Below are positions 1 through 8,645 of a stretch of 46,735 nt of DNA, one piece after another. How positions within the stretch are numbered: the stretch's first letter is position 1; every line of letters starts with the position of its first letter. The notes beneath the pieces were generated by a model. That model worked only from the letters and a program-made list of their open reading frames with translations. It had not been told where the DNA came from and made no database searches. The stretch is taken from contig JAJYSV010000031.1 in the NCBI GenBank assembly GCA_021793405.1, positions 1-46,735 of the forward strand, written 5' to 3'. The DNA comes from Acidobacteriota bacterium (GTDB lineage Bacteria; Acidobacteriota; Terriglobia; Terriglobales; Acidobacteriaceae). A program made the translations under genes and the position numbers.

Positions 1-104
1 GTAGATTTTCTCTGCAAGTCATTGAATCTTCGTGGCTGTGCATACTTTGTATGGACCATTATAGAAAGTTATGTTATTTATTTCTAGTATTTATGATATA
101 GTTC

Positions 105-129
105 TCATCCTGAGCGAAGCGAAGGATCC
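105..129. repeat. REP-like intergenic element, single arm
   Basis: The stretch reads TCATCCTGAGCGAAGCGAAG followed by GATCC. A related element with two facing arms lies at 20141-20226. Both are outside genes. I infer a dispersed intergenic repeat; copy number in the genome cannot be seen here. Confidence 0.45.
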
Positions 130-167
130 AGAGAGTAATGGCGCAGCTTCCCTGCTGAAGGTGCTGC

Positions 168-218
168 AAAAAACTCTCCAACCGCGAATCATGCGCGATT
201 CGCTTCGGAGCCTTTTTT
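168..218. terminator. Bidirectional intrinsic terminator
   Basis: An inverted repeat pairs GCGAATC (184-190) with GATTCGC (197-203) and, outside a small bulge, CTCC (176-179) with GGAG (207-210). It is flanked by six A (168-173) and six T (213-218), so it can end transcription in both directions. On the minus strand it serves the E1 dehydrogenase gene, which ends at 263. On the plus strand it would end a transcript entering from left of the window. Confidence 0.7.
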
Positions 219-262
219 ACTTGAGCAAATGAAGTAGAGCGTGGCGGAAAATGGGACCTTCG

Positions 263-2464
263 CTAAAAGGCAGCCAGCTCCACCATCGCCTTCCGGATGT
301 CTTCCGGCTGCGGCAGAATTTCATCTTCCAGCAGCGGCTGATACGCGACGAACACGTCTTTTGCGGCGATGCGGCGCACGGGAGCATCCAGGTCATCGAA
401 CAATTCCTCTCCGATGCGGGCCGCGATCTCGGCCCCGTACCCCCAGCTGCGCATGTCTTCATACGCCACCAGCGCGCGACTGGTTTTGCGCACGGAGGTT
501 GCAATCGCGTCCCAGTCGTAGGGATTCAGCGTGCGCAAATCGATCACCTCGACATCCACGCCGTTCTCGCGTTCGGCGCGCTGCGCTGCCTGCAAGGCGC
601 GCGGCACTACCGCGCCAAATGTGATCACAGTCAGATGCTTTCCCAGGCGAAGGATACTTGCCTTGCCAAACGGAATCGTGTAGTCGGGGCCTGGATATGC
701 GGCCCGCCCGAACGTCTCGCGATAGAGCCTCTTATGTTCCAAAAAGAGCACCGGGTCGTCGCAACGGATGGCAGTGCGCAGCAGGCCGTTGGCGTCGAGC
801 GCATTCGACGGGTAGACGACCCGCACGCCAGGCGTGTGCGTGAAGATGCTTTCGCCGGACTGCGAGTGATAGATGGCGCCGCCGGTCAGATAGCCGCCCG
901 TGGGCACGCGAATCACTAGAGGACAGGAGAAGATCCCATTGGAGCGCCAACGAATCAGTGGTAGCTCGTTCCGCAACTGGTGCATGGCCGGCCAGATGTA
1001 ATCAAAGAATTGAATTTCGGCCACTGGCTTCAAGCCGCGCGTGGCCATGCCAATCGCACGTCCAACTATATTGGCCTCGGCCAGCGGCGAATTGAAGACG
1101 CGGTCGGAACCGAAGGCGGTCTGCAGACCGGCTGTCAGCTTGAAGACACCGCCCTTGCCCTTCACCAGCCCGCCTTCCAGAATGGTGTCGCGGCTGCAGT
1201 CGGCAACGTCTTCCCCAAACACCACGACGCGTTCATCGCGGCGCATTTCATCGTGCAGACACGCGTTCATCAGATCCGCCATCGTACGCTCGCGAACCGG
1301 GGATGCGGAATCCTCGACGGCCGGCTGCGGCTCCTTGAGTAGAGACAGTGACGTGGGATCGAGGTCCTCGGAATAAATATGAAGATGAATCGTATCCGTC
1401 GAAGGGGGCGCCGCGCGCAGAGCTGCTTCCGTTGCAACCCGAATCTCCTCGTCTACCCCCTGCTCCAGCCGCGTGATGCCCGCCTCATCCAGAAGACCCT
1501 CCCGCAGCAACCGCATCTGCATTTTGGGCAATGGATCGCGCAGGGCGTCGGCCTCGCGCTCTGCCTCCGATCGGTAAAGACGCTCATCGTCGGAAAAAGA
1601 ATGAGCATAGGGACGGACGACATGGCCATGCACGAACGCAGGCCCCTTTCCGGAGCGGCAATACGCCACCGCCTGCCGCAGAATGTTGTAGCACTCGATC
1701 GGCTCGGTGCCATCTACCTCGGCAAAGAAAAAGTTTGGGAAGTTAGCAACGAGTTTTGAGATGTTGCCGCCCGGCGTATTCACCTCGACCGGCACCGAAA
1801 TCGCATAGCCATTGTCTTCGATGACAAACAGCACCGGCAGCTTCAGGTTCGACGCGGAATTCATCGCCTCCCAGAATTCGCCCTCGCTGGTGGCACCGTC
1901 ACCCAGCGAAACATACACCACTTCATCCGCGTGAAAGCAGACATTCTTGAAGGCGCGATAATCCACATCGCCGCCCGTACTGTCCGGCTTCCTGGCGGCT
2001 TTCGGATGGCGACTGAAATAACGTCCCGCTTCGGCGCAGCCGACCGCCTGCAGACATTGCGATCCCGTCGCAGAGGATTGCGTAACGATATGCAGGCTCT
2101 GGCTGGCCCAGTGTGAAGGCATCTGTCGCCCGCCGCTGCTGGGATCGGACGCAGCACCCACGCCCTGCAACAGCATGTCCTCCGCCGTCATGCCCAGCGT
2201 CAGACACAGCGCCCGGTCGCGATAGTACGGATAGAACCAATCATAGCCGGGCTGAAGCGCCATCCCGGCAGCCACCATCAATGCTTCATGTCCAGCGCCC
2301 GAGATTTGGAAAAATATCTTCTGCTGCCGCTTGAGCATGATCTCCCGGTCGTCGATGCGGCGGGAAAGATACATGAGCCGGTACATCTGGATCATTCGCT
2401 CAGACGATATTCTATGCGTATCGACAATCGTTGTTGCGGCGGAAACGGTGCGGGTGACTGCCAT
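263..2464 (-). CDS. 2-oxoacid dehydrogenase E1 component, fused alpha-beta subunits
   Basis: A 733-residue protein joins both halves of the thiamine-diphosphate E1 of branched-chain 2-oxoacid or pyruvate-type dehydrogenase complexes, which decarboxylates the 2-oxoacid and passes the acyl group to E2 lipoyl domains. The N-terminal half has the ThDP motif: GDGATSEG near residues 188-195 and the distal Asn in EDNGYAIS near 218. The beta-type half starts near residue 394 with a FGEDVAD motif and ends with the transketolase C-terminal domain. Fusion of the two halves is known in several phyla; elsewhere they are two genes. I chose ATG 2464 because GAGG precedes it; an ORF reaching 2557 would swallow the promoter. 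No E2 or E3 gene is adjacent, so the substrate (branched-chain versus pyruvate) is unresolved. Confidence 0.9.
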   Translation of the reverse strand: MAVTRTVSAATTIVDTHRISSERMIQMYRLMYLSRRIDDREIMLKRQQKIFFQISGAGHEALMVAAGMALQPGYDWFYPYYRDRALCLTLGMTAEDMLLQGVGAASDPSSGGRQMPSHWASQSLHIVTQSSATGSQCLQAVGCAEAGRYFSRHPKAARKPDSTGGDVDYRAFKNVCFHADEVVYVSLGDGATSEGEFWEAMNSASNLKLPVLFVIEDNGYAISVPVEVNTPGGNISKLVANFPNFFFAEVDGTEPIECYNILRQAVAYCRSGKGPAFVHGHVVRPYAHSFSDDERLYRSEAEREADALRDPLPKMQMRLLREGLLDEAGITRLEQGVDEEIRVATEAALRAAPPSTDTIHLHIYSEDLDPTSLSLLKEPQPAVEDSASPVRERTMADLMNACLHDEMRRDERVVVFGEDVADCSRDTILEGGLVKGKGGVFKLTAGLQTAFGSDRVFNSPLAEANIVGRAIGMATRGLKPVAEIQFFDYIWPAMHQLRNELPLIRWRSNGIFSCPLVIRVPTGGYLTGGAIYHSQSGESIFTHTPGVRVVYPSNALDANGLLRTAIRCDDPVLFLEHKRLYRETFGRAAYPGPDYTIPFGKASILRLGKHLTVITFGAVVPRALQAAQRAERENGVDVEVIDLRTLNPYDWDAIATSVRKTSRALVAYEDMRSWGYGAEIAARIGEELFDDLDAPVRRIAAKDVFVAYQPLLEDEILPQPEDIRKAMVELAAF

Positions 2465-2534
2465 GTTGGACCCTCTTTGGATCGGGCTGCTTCGATTGGC
2501 TCTGTCATACGAGGCAATCGTATGGCGACTTTGT

Positions 2535-2564
2535 ATTGTAGCGACCTTCCTATCCACTTGTCAG
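2535..2564 (-). promoter_or_regulatory. Sigma70 promoter of the E1 gene
   Basis: On the minus strand a -35 CTGACA (2559-2564) and a -10 TACAAT (2535-2540) are separated by 18 bases; each matches five of six consensus bases. Transcription would start near 2528, giving a leader of about 60 bases before ATG 2464. Confidence 0.6.
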
Positions 2565-2649
2565 CCAGTTGGTTCTGGTTACCAGATTGATTCGATGCCG
2601 GGTACTCCGAGCCCTACTCGAGCCGACCCGATCCAATCGCCAACCATCG

Positions 2650-2678
2650 TTGACAAAGACTGGGCAATGCAATAGAAG
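2650..2678 (+). promoter_or_regulatory. Sigma70 promoter of the riboswitch-DUF190 transcript
   Basis: A perfect -35 TTGACA (2650-2655) is followed after 17 bases by TAGAAG (2673-2678). The predicted start near 2685 lies about 13 bases before the riboswitch aptamer, the expected geometry for a riboswitch leader. Confidence 0.6.
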
Positions 2679-2697
2679 GAGGATTCAACAGACATTC

Positions 2698-2776
2698 AGG
2701 TGAAGGAGTTCACCTCGAACCGCTGTCCCTACCAATAGGCCGGACATATGATGACTCCTGACAGGGAATCCTGTCG
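2698..2776 (+). ncRNA. Fluoride riboswitch (crcB motif)
   Basis: The RNA follows the fluoride aptamer layout. P1 pairs GGTGA (2699-2703) with TCACC (2710-2714). The loop AGGAGT (2704-2709) can form the pseudoknot with ACTCCT (2754-2759), six perfect pairs. AACCGC follows P1, then a helix TGTCC/GGACA, then the conserved UGAUG directly before ACTCCT. Just downstream, GACAGG (2760-2765) pairs with CCTGTC (2770-2775), and CTCC (2755-2758) with GGAG (2778-2781). That hairpin would compete with the pseudoknot and could be the expression platform. A further inverted repeat, AAACGCGC (2807-2814) with GCGCGTTT (2873-2880) running into seven T, could be the controlled terminator. The ORF served is a DUF190 gene starting at 2982; DUF190 genes commonly neighbour fluoride exporters. 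Confidence 0.82.
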
Positions 2777-2806
2777 CGGAGCTATGCCCCGACCCGATCC
2801 ACTGTA

Positions 2807-2884
2807 AAACGCGCGGCTGCGGGAATTGCCCATGCACTGCTACGCATGATTCGGAGAGCTATGCGCGAACAGGCGCGTTTTTTT
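2807..2884 (+). terminator. Possible riboswitch-controlled terminator in the DUF190 leader
   Basis: AAACGCGC (2807-2814) is complementary over eight bases to GCGCGTTT (2873-2880) and is followed by T to 2884. A nested hairpin CATGC/GCATG (2831-2835, 2844-2848) shortens the enclosed loop. The element sits between the fluoride aptamer and the DUF190 start, about 97 bases before ATG 2982. The remaining part of the 2465-2981 interval shows no other gene. Confidence 0.45.
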
Positions 2885-2981
2885 GAGGCGTCCACCTAAG
2901 TTGTCGTCAGCATCTTCCTCGGGCTCGCCGCGATATGGTGTGGCTCACTGATTGCAGAAATTATCTCGTAACGGAGGGCAT

Positions 2982-3391
2982 ATGTCGCATGCGGGCAAGG
3001 CCGTCAAAGTCACCATTTATGTGAGCGAGGGATCCGAGGGCAAAGCCAAACTGATGCGCATCCGCGTCGACGGCGAAGATAAGTGGAAGAATAAGCCGCT
3101 GCATCAGGCCCTGGTGGAGCCGATGCGCGCCAACGACTTCGCCGGAGTCACCGTATATCGCGGCGCATCCAGGGTTATCGCGGCCATCGGCGTGCCAGCA
3201 GCGACAAGCCGCTACAGCTGTCGCGCGATCAATCCATCATGCTTACCGTGATCGATACGGAAGAAAAGCTGCAAGCGTTCCTTCCGCTCGTCGAACAAAT
3301 GGTGCTGGAAGGTTTGGTGGTACTGTCGGACGTGGATATCATCAAGTATTCGTATCGCGAATTGGATGCGGAGGAACCGGCACGATCCTGA
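2982..3391 (+). pseudogene. DUF190 (PII-like) protein, frameshifted
   Basis: The frame from ATG 2982 (GGAGGG ahead of it) encodes the first part of a DUF190 protein up to the GVTVYRG motif. The frame then runs into unrelated residues and stops at 3251. Reading on in another frame from 3167 restores the rest of the family: GYRGH, a Ser-Arg-Asp segment, a VIDTEEKL motif and VDIIKY near the end, stopping at 3391. The shift is explained by two extra bases GC at 3165-3166, inside GGCGC. DUF190 proteins are small PII-like proteins of unclear function, often found beside crcB. The intact paralogue is next at 3417. The frameshift could be a real mutation or a sequencing error; a working protein of about 135 residues would result if GC were absent. 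Confidence 0.8.
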
Positions 3392-3416
3392 AGCGCGGTA
3401 GCAACGGAGATCGACG

Positions 3417-3776
3417 ATGAAAACGCAATTTGAAGCGCGCATGTTGCGCATCCATTTTGGGGAGGACGATAAGTGTCAAGGCAAGCCGTTGCATGAAGCG
3501 ATTCTCGCCAAGTGTAAAGAGCTGGGCGTTGCCGGCGCCACGGTGTACCGCGGTATCGAAGGCTATGGAACCAGCACCCGGATTCGTCACGCGAATCATT
3601 GGACATTTTCTAAGGATGCGCCCATCATGTGCAGCATCATCGATACAGAGGAGCAAATCGGCAGGCTCATTCCTCATCTCGACAAGATGGTCCAGGAAGG
3701 ACTGATGGCGGTATCTCGCGTCGAGGTGATTCGCTACACCCAGGTTCCAGCAACCACTCCGCAGCAACCTGAGTAA
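3417..3776 (+). CDS. DUF190 (PII-like) protein
   Basis: This intact 119-residue protein has the whole family pattern: KPLHEAIL early, GATVYRGIEGYG in the middle, then CSIIDTEEQIGRLIPHL and VEVIRY near the end. The fold predicted for the family resembles PII signalling proteins; the ligand is not established. An ACGGAG site precedes ATG 3417. It begins 25 bases after the broken paralogue and is presumably on the same riboswitch-controlled transcript, so I infer a role in fluoride response. No fluoride channel gene is visible in this window. Confidence 0.85.
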   Translation: MKTQFEARMLRIHFGEDDKCQGKPLHEAILAKCKELGVAGATVYRGIEGYGTSTRIRHANHWTFSKDAPIMCSIIDTEEQIGRLIPHLDKMVQEGLMAVSRVEVIRYTQVPATTPQQPE

Positions 3777-3874
3777 GATTTCCTCAAGGATTCCCTTTTG
3801 GAGCGGCCGTTGGTCGGGGGGCGTACCACAGATTTTTCGTTAGTCATAATTAGGGAGTACGAGGGAGTACGCCG

Positions 3875-4639
3875 ATGGCAATCCTTGATCTTTTTAGCCT
3901 GCAAGGCAAGAACGCGCTGGTTACAGGATCGTCGCAAGGGCTGGGCGCCGGCATGGCTATCGCATTTGCCCAGGCCGGGGCCAACGTGACCCTGCACGGC
4001 TTCGACGAGGTGCTCCAATCCACCGTGGAAGAAGTCCAGCAAACAGGCGTCCGATCCATATCGATGACGGGCGATGTATGCGATCCGGAGGTCTGTGCCA
4101 TGCTCATCGATGAAACTGTGAGCGCCTTTGGGTCCATCGATATTCTGGTGAACAACGCCGGCACCATCCGTCGCGCTCCCGCCGCGGAACATTCGCCGGA
4201 ATTCTGGACGACCGTGATTGAAACCAATCTCAACAGCGTCTTCCGCCTAAGCCAATACGCAGGCAGAAAAATGTTGGCGCAGGGGTCTGGCAAGATCATC
4301 AACATCGCCTCCATGCTTACGTTTCAGGGCGGCATTCTTGTCCCCAGCTATGCCGCGGCGAAGGGCGCGGTAGGCCAATTGACCAAGGCGCTTGCCAATG
4401 AATGGGCAAGCAGAGGCGTCAACGTCAACGCCATCGCTCCCGGCTATATGGCCACCGACAATACCGCGCCTTTGCGGGCGGATGCTGAGCGCTCGAAAAC
4501 CATTCTTGCCAGAATTCCAGCGGGAAGATGGGGTTTGCCGTCGGACCTTGCCGGCGCAGCCGTATTCCTCGCTTCGGCGGCCAGCAACTACGTCCACGGC
4601 CATATTCTGGTGGTCGATGGCGGATGGCTCTGCCGTTAG
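3875..4639 (+). CDS. kduD: 2-deoxy-D-gluconate 3-dehydrogenase-like SDR
   Basis: A 254-residue classical short-chain dehydrogenase. The cofactor motif is TGSSQGLG (17-24), the NNAG motif is at 93-96, and the catalytic triad is Ser146, Tyr159, Lys163. Segments matching KduD closely include ASMLTFQGGILVPSY, NVNAIAPGYMATDNT, IPAGRWGLPSDL and a C-terminal VDGGWL. KduD interconverts 2-keto-3-deoxygluconate and the 2,5-diketo form in pectin and uronate breakdown. No KduI or other pectin gene is adjacent, so the substrate could be another hexonate. A GGGAG site lies seven bases before the ATG. A direct repeat GGGAGTACGA/GGGAGTACG sits in the leader (3853-3871). Confidence 0.8.
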   Translation: MAILDLFSLQGKNALVTGSSQGLGAGMAIAFAQAGANVTLHGFDEVLQSTVEEVQQTGVRSISMTGDVCDPEVCAMLIDETVSAFGSIDILVNNAGTIRRAPAAEHSPEFWTTVIETNLNSVFRLSQYAGRKMLAQGSGKIINIASMLTFQGGILVPSYAAAKGAVGQLTKALANEWASRGVNVNAIAPGYMATDNTAPLRADAERSKTILARIPAGRWGLPSDLAGAAVFLASAASNYVHGHILVVDGGWLCR

Positions 4640-4760
4640 GAAACCGTCCCATAGTGGTTGCACCCAATCCGGCGCCGCGCTGTTTCTGTAGAAAAGTTTT
4701 CCACAGCGTAACTCCAAGACTCTTATTTGCGTCTTAGAATCACCTCGGGAGGCTTCCGCC

Positions 4761-6401
4761 ATGAAACGCATCCTGACAATTGCTGGCGTAGCACTGGGCG
4801 TACTCATCCTCATCCTGCTCGTGCTACCGCTGTTCGTGAATGCCAACACGTTCCGTCCCAAGATCGAAGGCATGGCCTCGCAGGCTCTAGGGCGCAAGGT
4901 GCAGATCGGCAAACTGTCCTTCTCCATCTTCTCGGGCTCGCTCACCGCCGACAATCTCTCTGTCGCTGACGATCCCCGCTTCAGCCAGTCGCCATTCCTC
5001 ACCGCCTCCTCGCTCAAGATCGGCGTAAAGATATGGCCGCTCATCACCTCGAAACAGCTCGAGATCACCGGCATCGCCATTGACCGGCCGATCGTTCACC
5101 TCATCTCGAACTCGGCCAATCAGTGGAACTATTCCACGTTAGCCAGCACCGGAAACTCCGCGCCCAGCCAGCCCAAGGCGCAACCGACCGACAATCTCAC
5201 CGTCGCCAAGCTCAACGTCACCCATGGCGAGGTGACCGTCGCGGAGGCCGGGGCCAAGGCACCCAGCGTCTACAACAATGTGCAGATGGAGACGACCAAC
5301 TTCTCGCTCGCGTCCGCCTTCCCGATCACGCTTTCGCTGGACCTGCCTGGCGGCGGCACTATGAAGCTCAACGGGAACGTCGGCCCTGTCAACTCAACCG
5401 ACGCGACCCTGACTCCCGTTGAAGCCGATGTCAAGGTCGATTCCTTCGACATCGCGAAGAGCGGCTTTGTGGAACCTGCAAGCGGCATCAGCGGCGTCGC
5501 CGACCTGACCAGCCACCTCAGCGCCGCCAATGCGAAAGCCCATCTCAAAGGTGTCGCCACGCTGCATAAGCTCAAGCTGGCCGACAACGGCGCACCCTCC
5601 GGCGTACCCATCGCGATGGACTTCGACCTCGACTACAGCCTTCCCCAGAGCTCCGGCACGTTAAACAGCGGCCTGCTGCATGTGGGCCACGCTCAAGCCA
5701 ATGTCAACGGTACCTTCGCCAGCAAAGCTGAAGTGACCTCGATCGACATGACCGCTGCCGGCCAAGGCATGCCCATCGATGATCTGGTTGCCGCGCTTCC
5801 CGCCTTCGGCGTCATCCTGCCGTCGGGTTCATCGCTCCACAGCGGAACGATGAGCATCAATGTCCACGCGCAGGGTCCCAGCTCGGCCCTGGTTGCCACT
5901 GGCAACATAGGAGCCTATAACACGCGCCTCGCCGGGTTTGACCTGGGCTCCAAGCTCTCCGCCGTCTCCAAACTCACCGGCGGCCACGCCCCCAGCGGCG
6001 ACACGCAGATTCAGCGGCTCACGAGCAACATCAATTACAGTCCGGCAGGAATTCAGGCCTCGAATATCGTCCTCGTGGTAACTGGCATCGGCCAGGTAAC
6101 CGGCAGCGGCACGCTCAGTTCCAGCAACGCACTCAACTTTCACCTAGTGGCGCAGCTCAGTTCCGGCGGCGGGGTGTTGGGCGGTACGCTCGGCAAAACC
6201 GTGTCCATGGCAAAGCTGCCTTTCGCCGTCGTAGGCACGGCCAGCCAGCCGAGAATCATCCCCGATGTGGGCGGCGCAGTCGGCGGCGTGGTCTCCGGAC
6301 TGGGAGGAATGCTTGGCGGCATGACGAAGGGCACTACCGGGAACGCTACCGCGCCTGCGCAAAAGCTGGGCAAGAGCCTGGGCGGTCGCTTCGGCAAATA
6401 G
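4761..6401 (+). CDS. AsmA-family protein
   Basis: A 546-residue protein with an N-terminal membrane anchor (about residues 7-27), then the AsmA N-terminal pattern: FRPKIEGMASQALGRKVQIG, IFSGSLTADNLSVADDP and a PLITSKQLEITGIAIDRP block. The rest is predicted to be periplasmic beta-rich sequence and ends in a Gly-rich tail. AsmA-family proteins act at the cell envelope; relatives take part in lipid transport to, or assembly of, the outer membrane. GGGAGG lies ahead of ATG 4761. The 121-base gap after kduD contains a hairpin (CGCTGT/ACAGCG, 4678-4708), so it may be a separate transcript. The protein has no evident link to the sugar genes. Confidence 0.8.
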   Translation: MKRILTIAGVALGVLILILLVLPLFVNANTFRPKIEGMASQALGRKVQIGKLSFSIFSGSLTADNLSVADDPRFSQSPFLTASSLKIGVKIWPLITSKQLEITGIAIDRPIVHLISNSANQWNYSTLASTGNSAPSQPKAQPTDNLTVAKLNVTHGEVTVAEAGAKAPSVYNNVQMETTNFSLASAFPITLSLDLPGGGTMKLNGNVGPVNSTDATLTPVEADVKVDSFDIAKSGFVEPASGISGVADLTSHLSAANAKAHLKGVATLHKLKLADNGAPSGVPIAMDFDLDYSLPQSSGTLNSGLLHVGHAQANVNGTFASKAEVTSIDMTAAGQGMPIDDLVAALPAFGVILPSGSSLHSGTMSINVHAQGPSSALVATGNIGAYNTRLAGFDLGSKLSAVSKLTGGHAPSGDTQIQRLTSNINYSPAGIQASNIVLVVTGIGQVTGSGTLSSSNALNFHLVAQLSSGGGVLGGTLGKTVSMAKLPFAVVGTASQPRIIPDVGGAVGGVVSGLGGMLGGMTKGTTGNATAPAQKLGKSLGGRFGK

Positions 6402-6708
6402 CGCTTATCACAAAGTGAGCGATCTTCGCGATCGCAGCACGCTGGAATTTCCGCTCGGAGTCCATCACCGCAGCCTCCAGGCGGTCGACTTCGGCGACTG
6501 CGAAAGCACGATCGTCAACCAAGCGCCTGTCAGTCGCGTTGGAACTTTGAGTCGTTCTGGATGACGCGCGATTCCTAGCCCGGGACACGTCAATAATGAG
6601 TGCCGTACCCGTTGCGAAAACGGGGTGATGCACAGGCATGCCGCTCCGGTCGCTGGCCCATCGCCCCCCTCCCGTGAAATATTCGATAGGAACACGAGGA
6701 GACAATGC
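6402..6708. other. Intergenic interval before the sugar operon
   Basis: No convincing gene is seen in these 307 bases. An inverted repeat CCCGTT (6608-6613) / AACGGG (6619-6624), five bases apart, lies about 85 bases ahead of the first sugar gene and could be a repressor operator. I see no clear -35/-10 pair. Confidence 0.35.
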
Positions 6709-7785
6709 ATGCCGCAAAAAGATAGCAAGCGTTTGGGCATCGGCGTCCTGGGAGCAGGACAGATTGCCCAGGCGGCTCACTTTGAGAGCTGCACCAAGGC
6801 GCGGAACGCCGATTTGACCGCCATTTGCGATGTGGCTGACGATCTTCGCGAGCGCATGGCCATCATTCACGGCGTCGAAACGACCTATTCCGATTACGAC
6901 AAGATGCTGGCGGACCCTAGGATTGATGCCGTGATCATCGCGACCTCGGACGCGTTTCACGTACCTGCATCCTTGCGCGCTCTGGCGGCTGGAAAACACG
7001 TGCTCTGCGAAAAGCCGATCGGAGTGACCATCGAAGAGACAGAGACGCTCAAAGAAGCCGTTGTTCGCTCAGGGAAGGTGCTGCAGGTCGGACACATGAA
7101 ACGCTTCGACGCAGGGCTTCAGTCGGCAAAAGCGTTCATCGAGAATGAGATGGGTGATCTGGTCGCCATCAAGGCCTGGTACTGCGACAGTACCCATCGT
7201 TACGCGATGACGGATGCGGTACAGCCGTTGGTAATCACGAGCGCAAACGCGAAAAAGCCGACCACTAACCCGAAAGCAGACTTGCGAAAGTACTATATGC
7301 TCGCGCACGGATGCCACCTCATCGATACTGCGCGTTATTTTGCCGGCGATATCACTGCGGTGCAGGCTCGTCTATCGGAGCGTTCTGGGATATGGTGCTG
7401 GTTTGTCGATGTGGAGTTCGCAAGCGGCGCCCTCGGCCATCTCGACCTTACCGTCGCCGTTCGCATGGATTGGCACGAAGGCTTTCAGATCTACGGCAAG
7501 AATGGAAGCGTCCTCGGAAAAACCTTCAATCCCTGGTATTACAAATCCAGCGAGGTAGATATTTTTCATGAGTCCGATGGCTCGACCCACCGCGTGCTGG
7601 GCGCGGACGGGCACTTCTACCGCCGGCAGCTGGAGGGCTTTGCGGACGTCATCCTCCATGGTGCGCCGCAAACTGGAGCCACCATCGATGACGGAATTGC
7701 CTCCGTGCGCGGTATGGTGGCCATTGCCCGCTCGGTCGAGTCGGGACGTCGTGTCGCACTCGCCGATGTTTCGGGAGGCGTGTAA
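6709..7785 (+). CDS. Gfo/Idh/MocA family oxidoreductase
   Basis: A 358-residue NAD(P)-dependent sugar or inositol dehydrogenase. The N-terminal Rossmann fold has GVLGAGQIAQ, and the EKPIG motif that closes the family's nucleotide domain follows. The C-terminal part is the substrate-binding alpha/beta domain. The family oxidises sugar hydroxyls, myo-inositol or glycosides; the substrate cannot be read from sequence. I chose ATG 6709 because GAGGAGA sits upstream; an earlier ATG at 6625 lacks such a site. Its stop overlaps the next start by one base (TAATG), which indicates translational coupling with the four genes that follow. Confidence 0.88.
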   Translation: MPQKDSKRLGIGVLGAGQIAQAAHFESCTKARNADLTAICDVADDLRERMAIIHGVETTYSDYDKMLADPRIDAVIIATSDAFHVPASLRALAAGKHVLCEKPIGVTIEETETLKEAVVRSGKVLQVGHMKRFDAGLQSAKAFIENEMGDLVAIKAWYCDSTHRYAMTDAVQPLVITSANAKKPTTNPKADLRKYYMLAHGCHLIDTARYFAGDITAVQARLSERSGIWCWFVDVEFASGALGHLDLTVAVRMDWHEGFQIYGKNGSVLGKTFNPWYYKSSEVDIFHESDGSTHRVLGADGHFYRRQLEGFADVILHGAPQTGATIDDGIASVRGMVAIARSVESGRRVALADVSGGV

Positions 7786-8645
7786 TGCGGTTGGGAGTTT
7801 TTGCGAAGACATTCGAGGGAAACAGTCCGTACATGGTGCTGCCGCCCGCTGCTGTAGCAGGATACACCGCGGTGCAGTACAACATGGCATGTTCAGGCTT
7901 GCCTTCCATGCCGGACAACATCCCAACCAAAGTTGTACAAGACATCGCGGTCGCAGCGACAAAGAATCAGATCACCATCGCCGCGCTCTCCGGTACGTAC
8001 AACATGATCCATCCGGATGCCTCTATCCGCGCCAACGGCCACGAGCGATTGGCGAATCTTGCCCGTGCAGCCGCCGGGATGAAGACCAATCTCATCACAC
8101 TTTGCACCGGGACGCGCGACCCGGACGATCAGTGGCGCGACCATCCTGAGAATAGAAGCGTCGCGGCCTGGAAAGACCTGCTCGCATCGATGGAGGTCGC
8201 CATCGGAATCGCAGACAAGCATGACATCTTCCTTGGCATCGAACTAGAACTGTCCAATGTCATCCATTCCGCGCGCACTGCACGGCAGTTGCTCGATGAG
8301 ATCAAGAGCCCTCGTCTCAAGATCGTTCTCGATCCCGCGAACCTCTTCGAAACAGCCTCGCCGGAAGAGCAAAGGCGTCTTGTTGCGGAAGCAATCGACC
8401 TGCTGGCCGACCGTATCGTGATGGGCCATGCCAAAGACCGCACACCATCGGGCGGCTTTACCGCTGCCGGGTGCGGAGTCCTGGATTATCCTCATTATCT
8501 CGCCTGCCTGAAAAGCGCTCATTTCGACGGCCCGATGGTAACCCACGGCCTGTCCGCGAAAGATGCGGGCTGGGTCGCGGCCTTTCTCACCGCCCAAATG
8601 GCACAAGCCGGCTTCAAGGTGGAAACCGCATGTCTGCAGCAGTAA
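7785..8645 (+). CDS. Sugar phosphate isomerase/epimerase, xylose-isomerase-like TIM barrel
   Basis: A 286-residue protein of the AP-endonuclease-2 / xylose-isomerase-like TIM-barrel group. Likely metal ligands are the Glu in GIELELS, the Asp in KIVLDPANLF and the His in MGHAKD. The last usual acidic ligand position reads VTHGLSAKDA, so one ligand may differ. Members isomerise or epimerise sugars, or act on 3-keto-glycosides beside Gfo/Idh/MocA dehydrogenases. Coupling with the gene before by a one-base overlap and with the gene after by 16 bases places it in one operon. Confidence 0.82.
   Translation: MRLGVFAKTFEGNSPYMVLPPAAVAGYTAVQYNMACSGLPSMPDNIPTKVVQDIAVAATKNQITIAALSGTYNMIHPDASIRANGHERLANLARAAAGMKTNLITLCTGTRDPDDQWRDHPENRSVAAWKDLLASMEVAIGIADKHDIFLGIELELSNVIHSARTARQLLDEIKSPRLKIVLDPANLFETASPEEQRRLVAEAIDLLADRIVMGHAKDRTPSGGFTAAGCGVLDYPHYLACLKSAHFDGPMVTHGLSAKDAGWVAAFLTAQMAQAGFKVETACLQQ

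Noticed and set aside
251-919. Plus-strand frames opposite the E1 dehydrogenase gene
   Set aside because: They are antisense to a gene with full family motifs and show no recognisable domain.
6346-6999. Minus-strand frame across the end of the AsmA gene and the start of the Gfo/Idh/MocA gene
   Set aside because: It overlaps two well-supported genes, has no ribosome site and matches no family I know.
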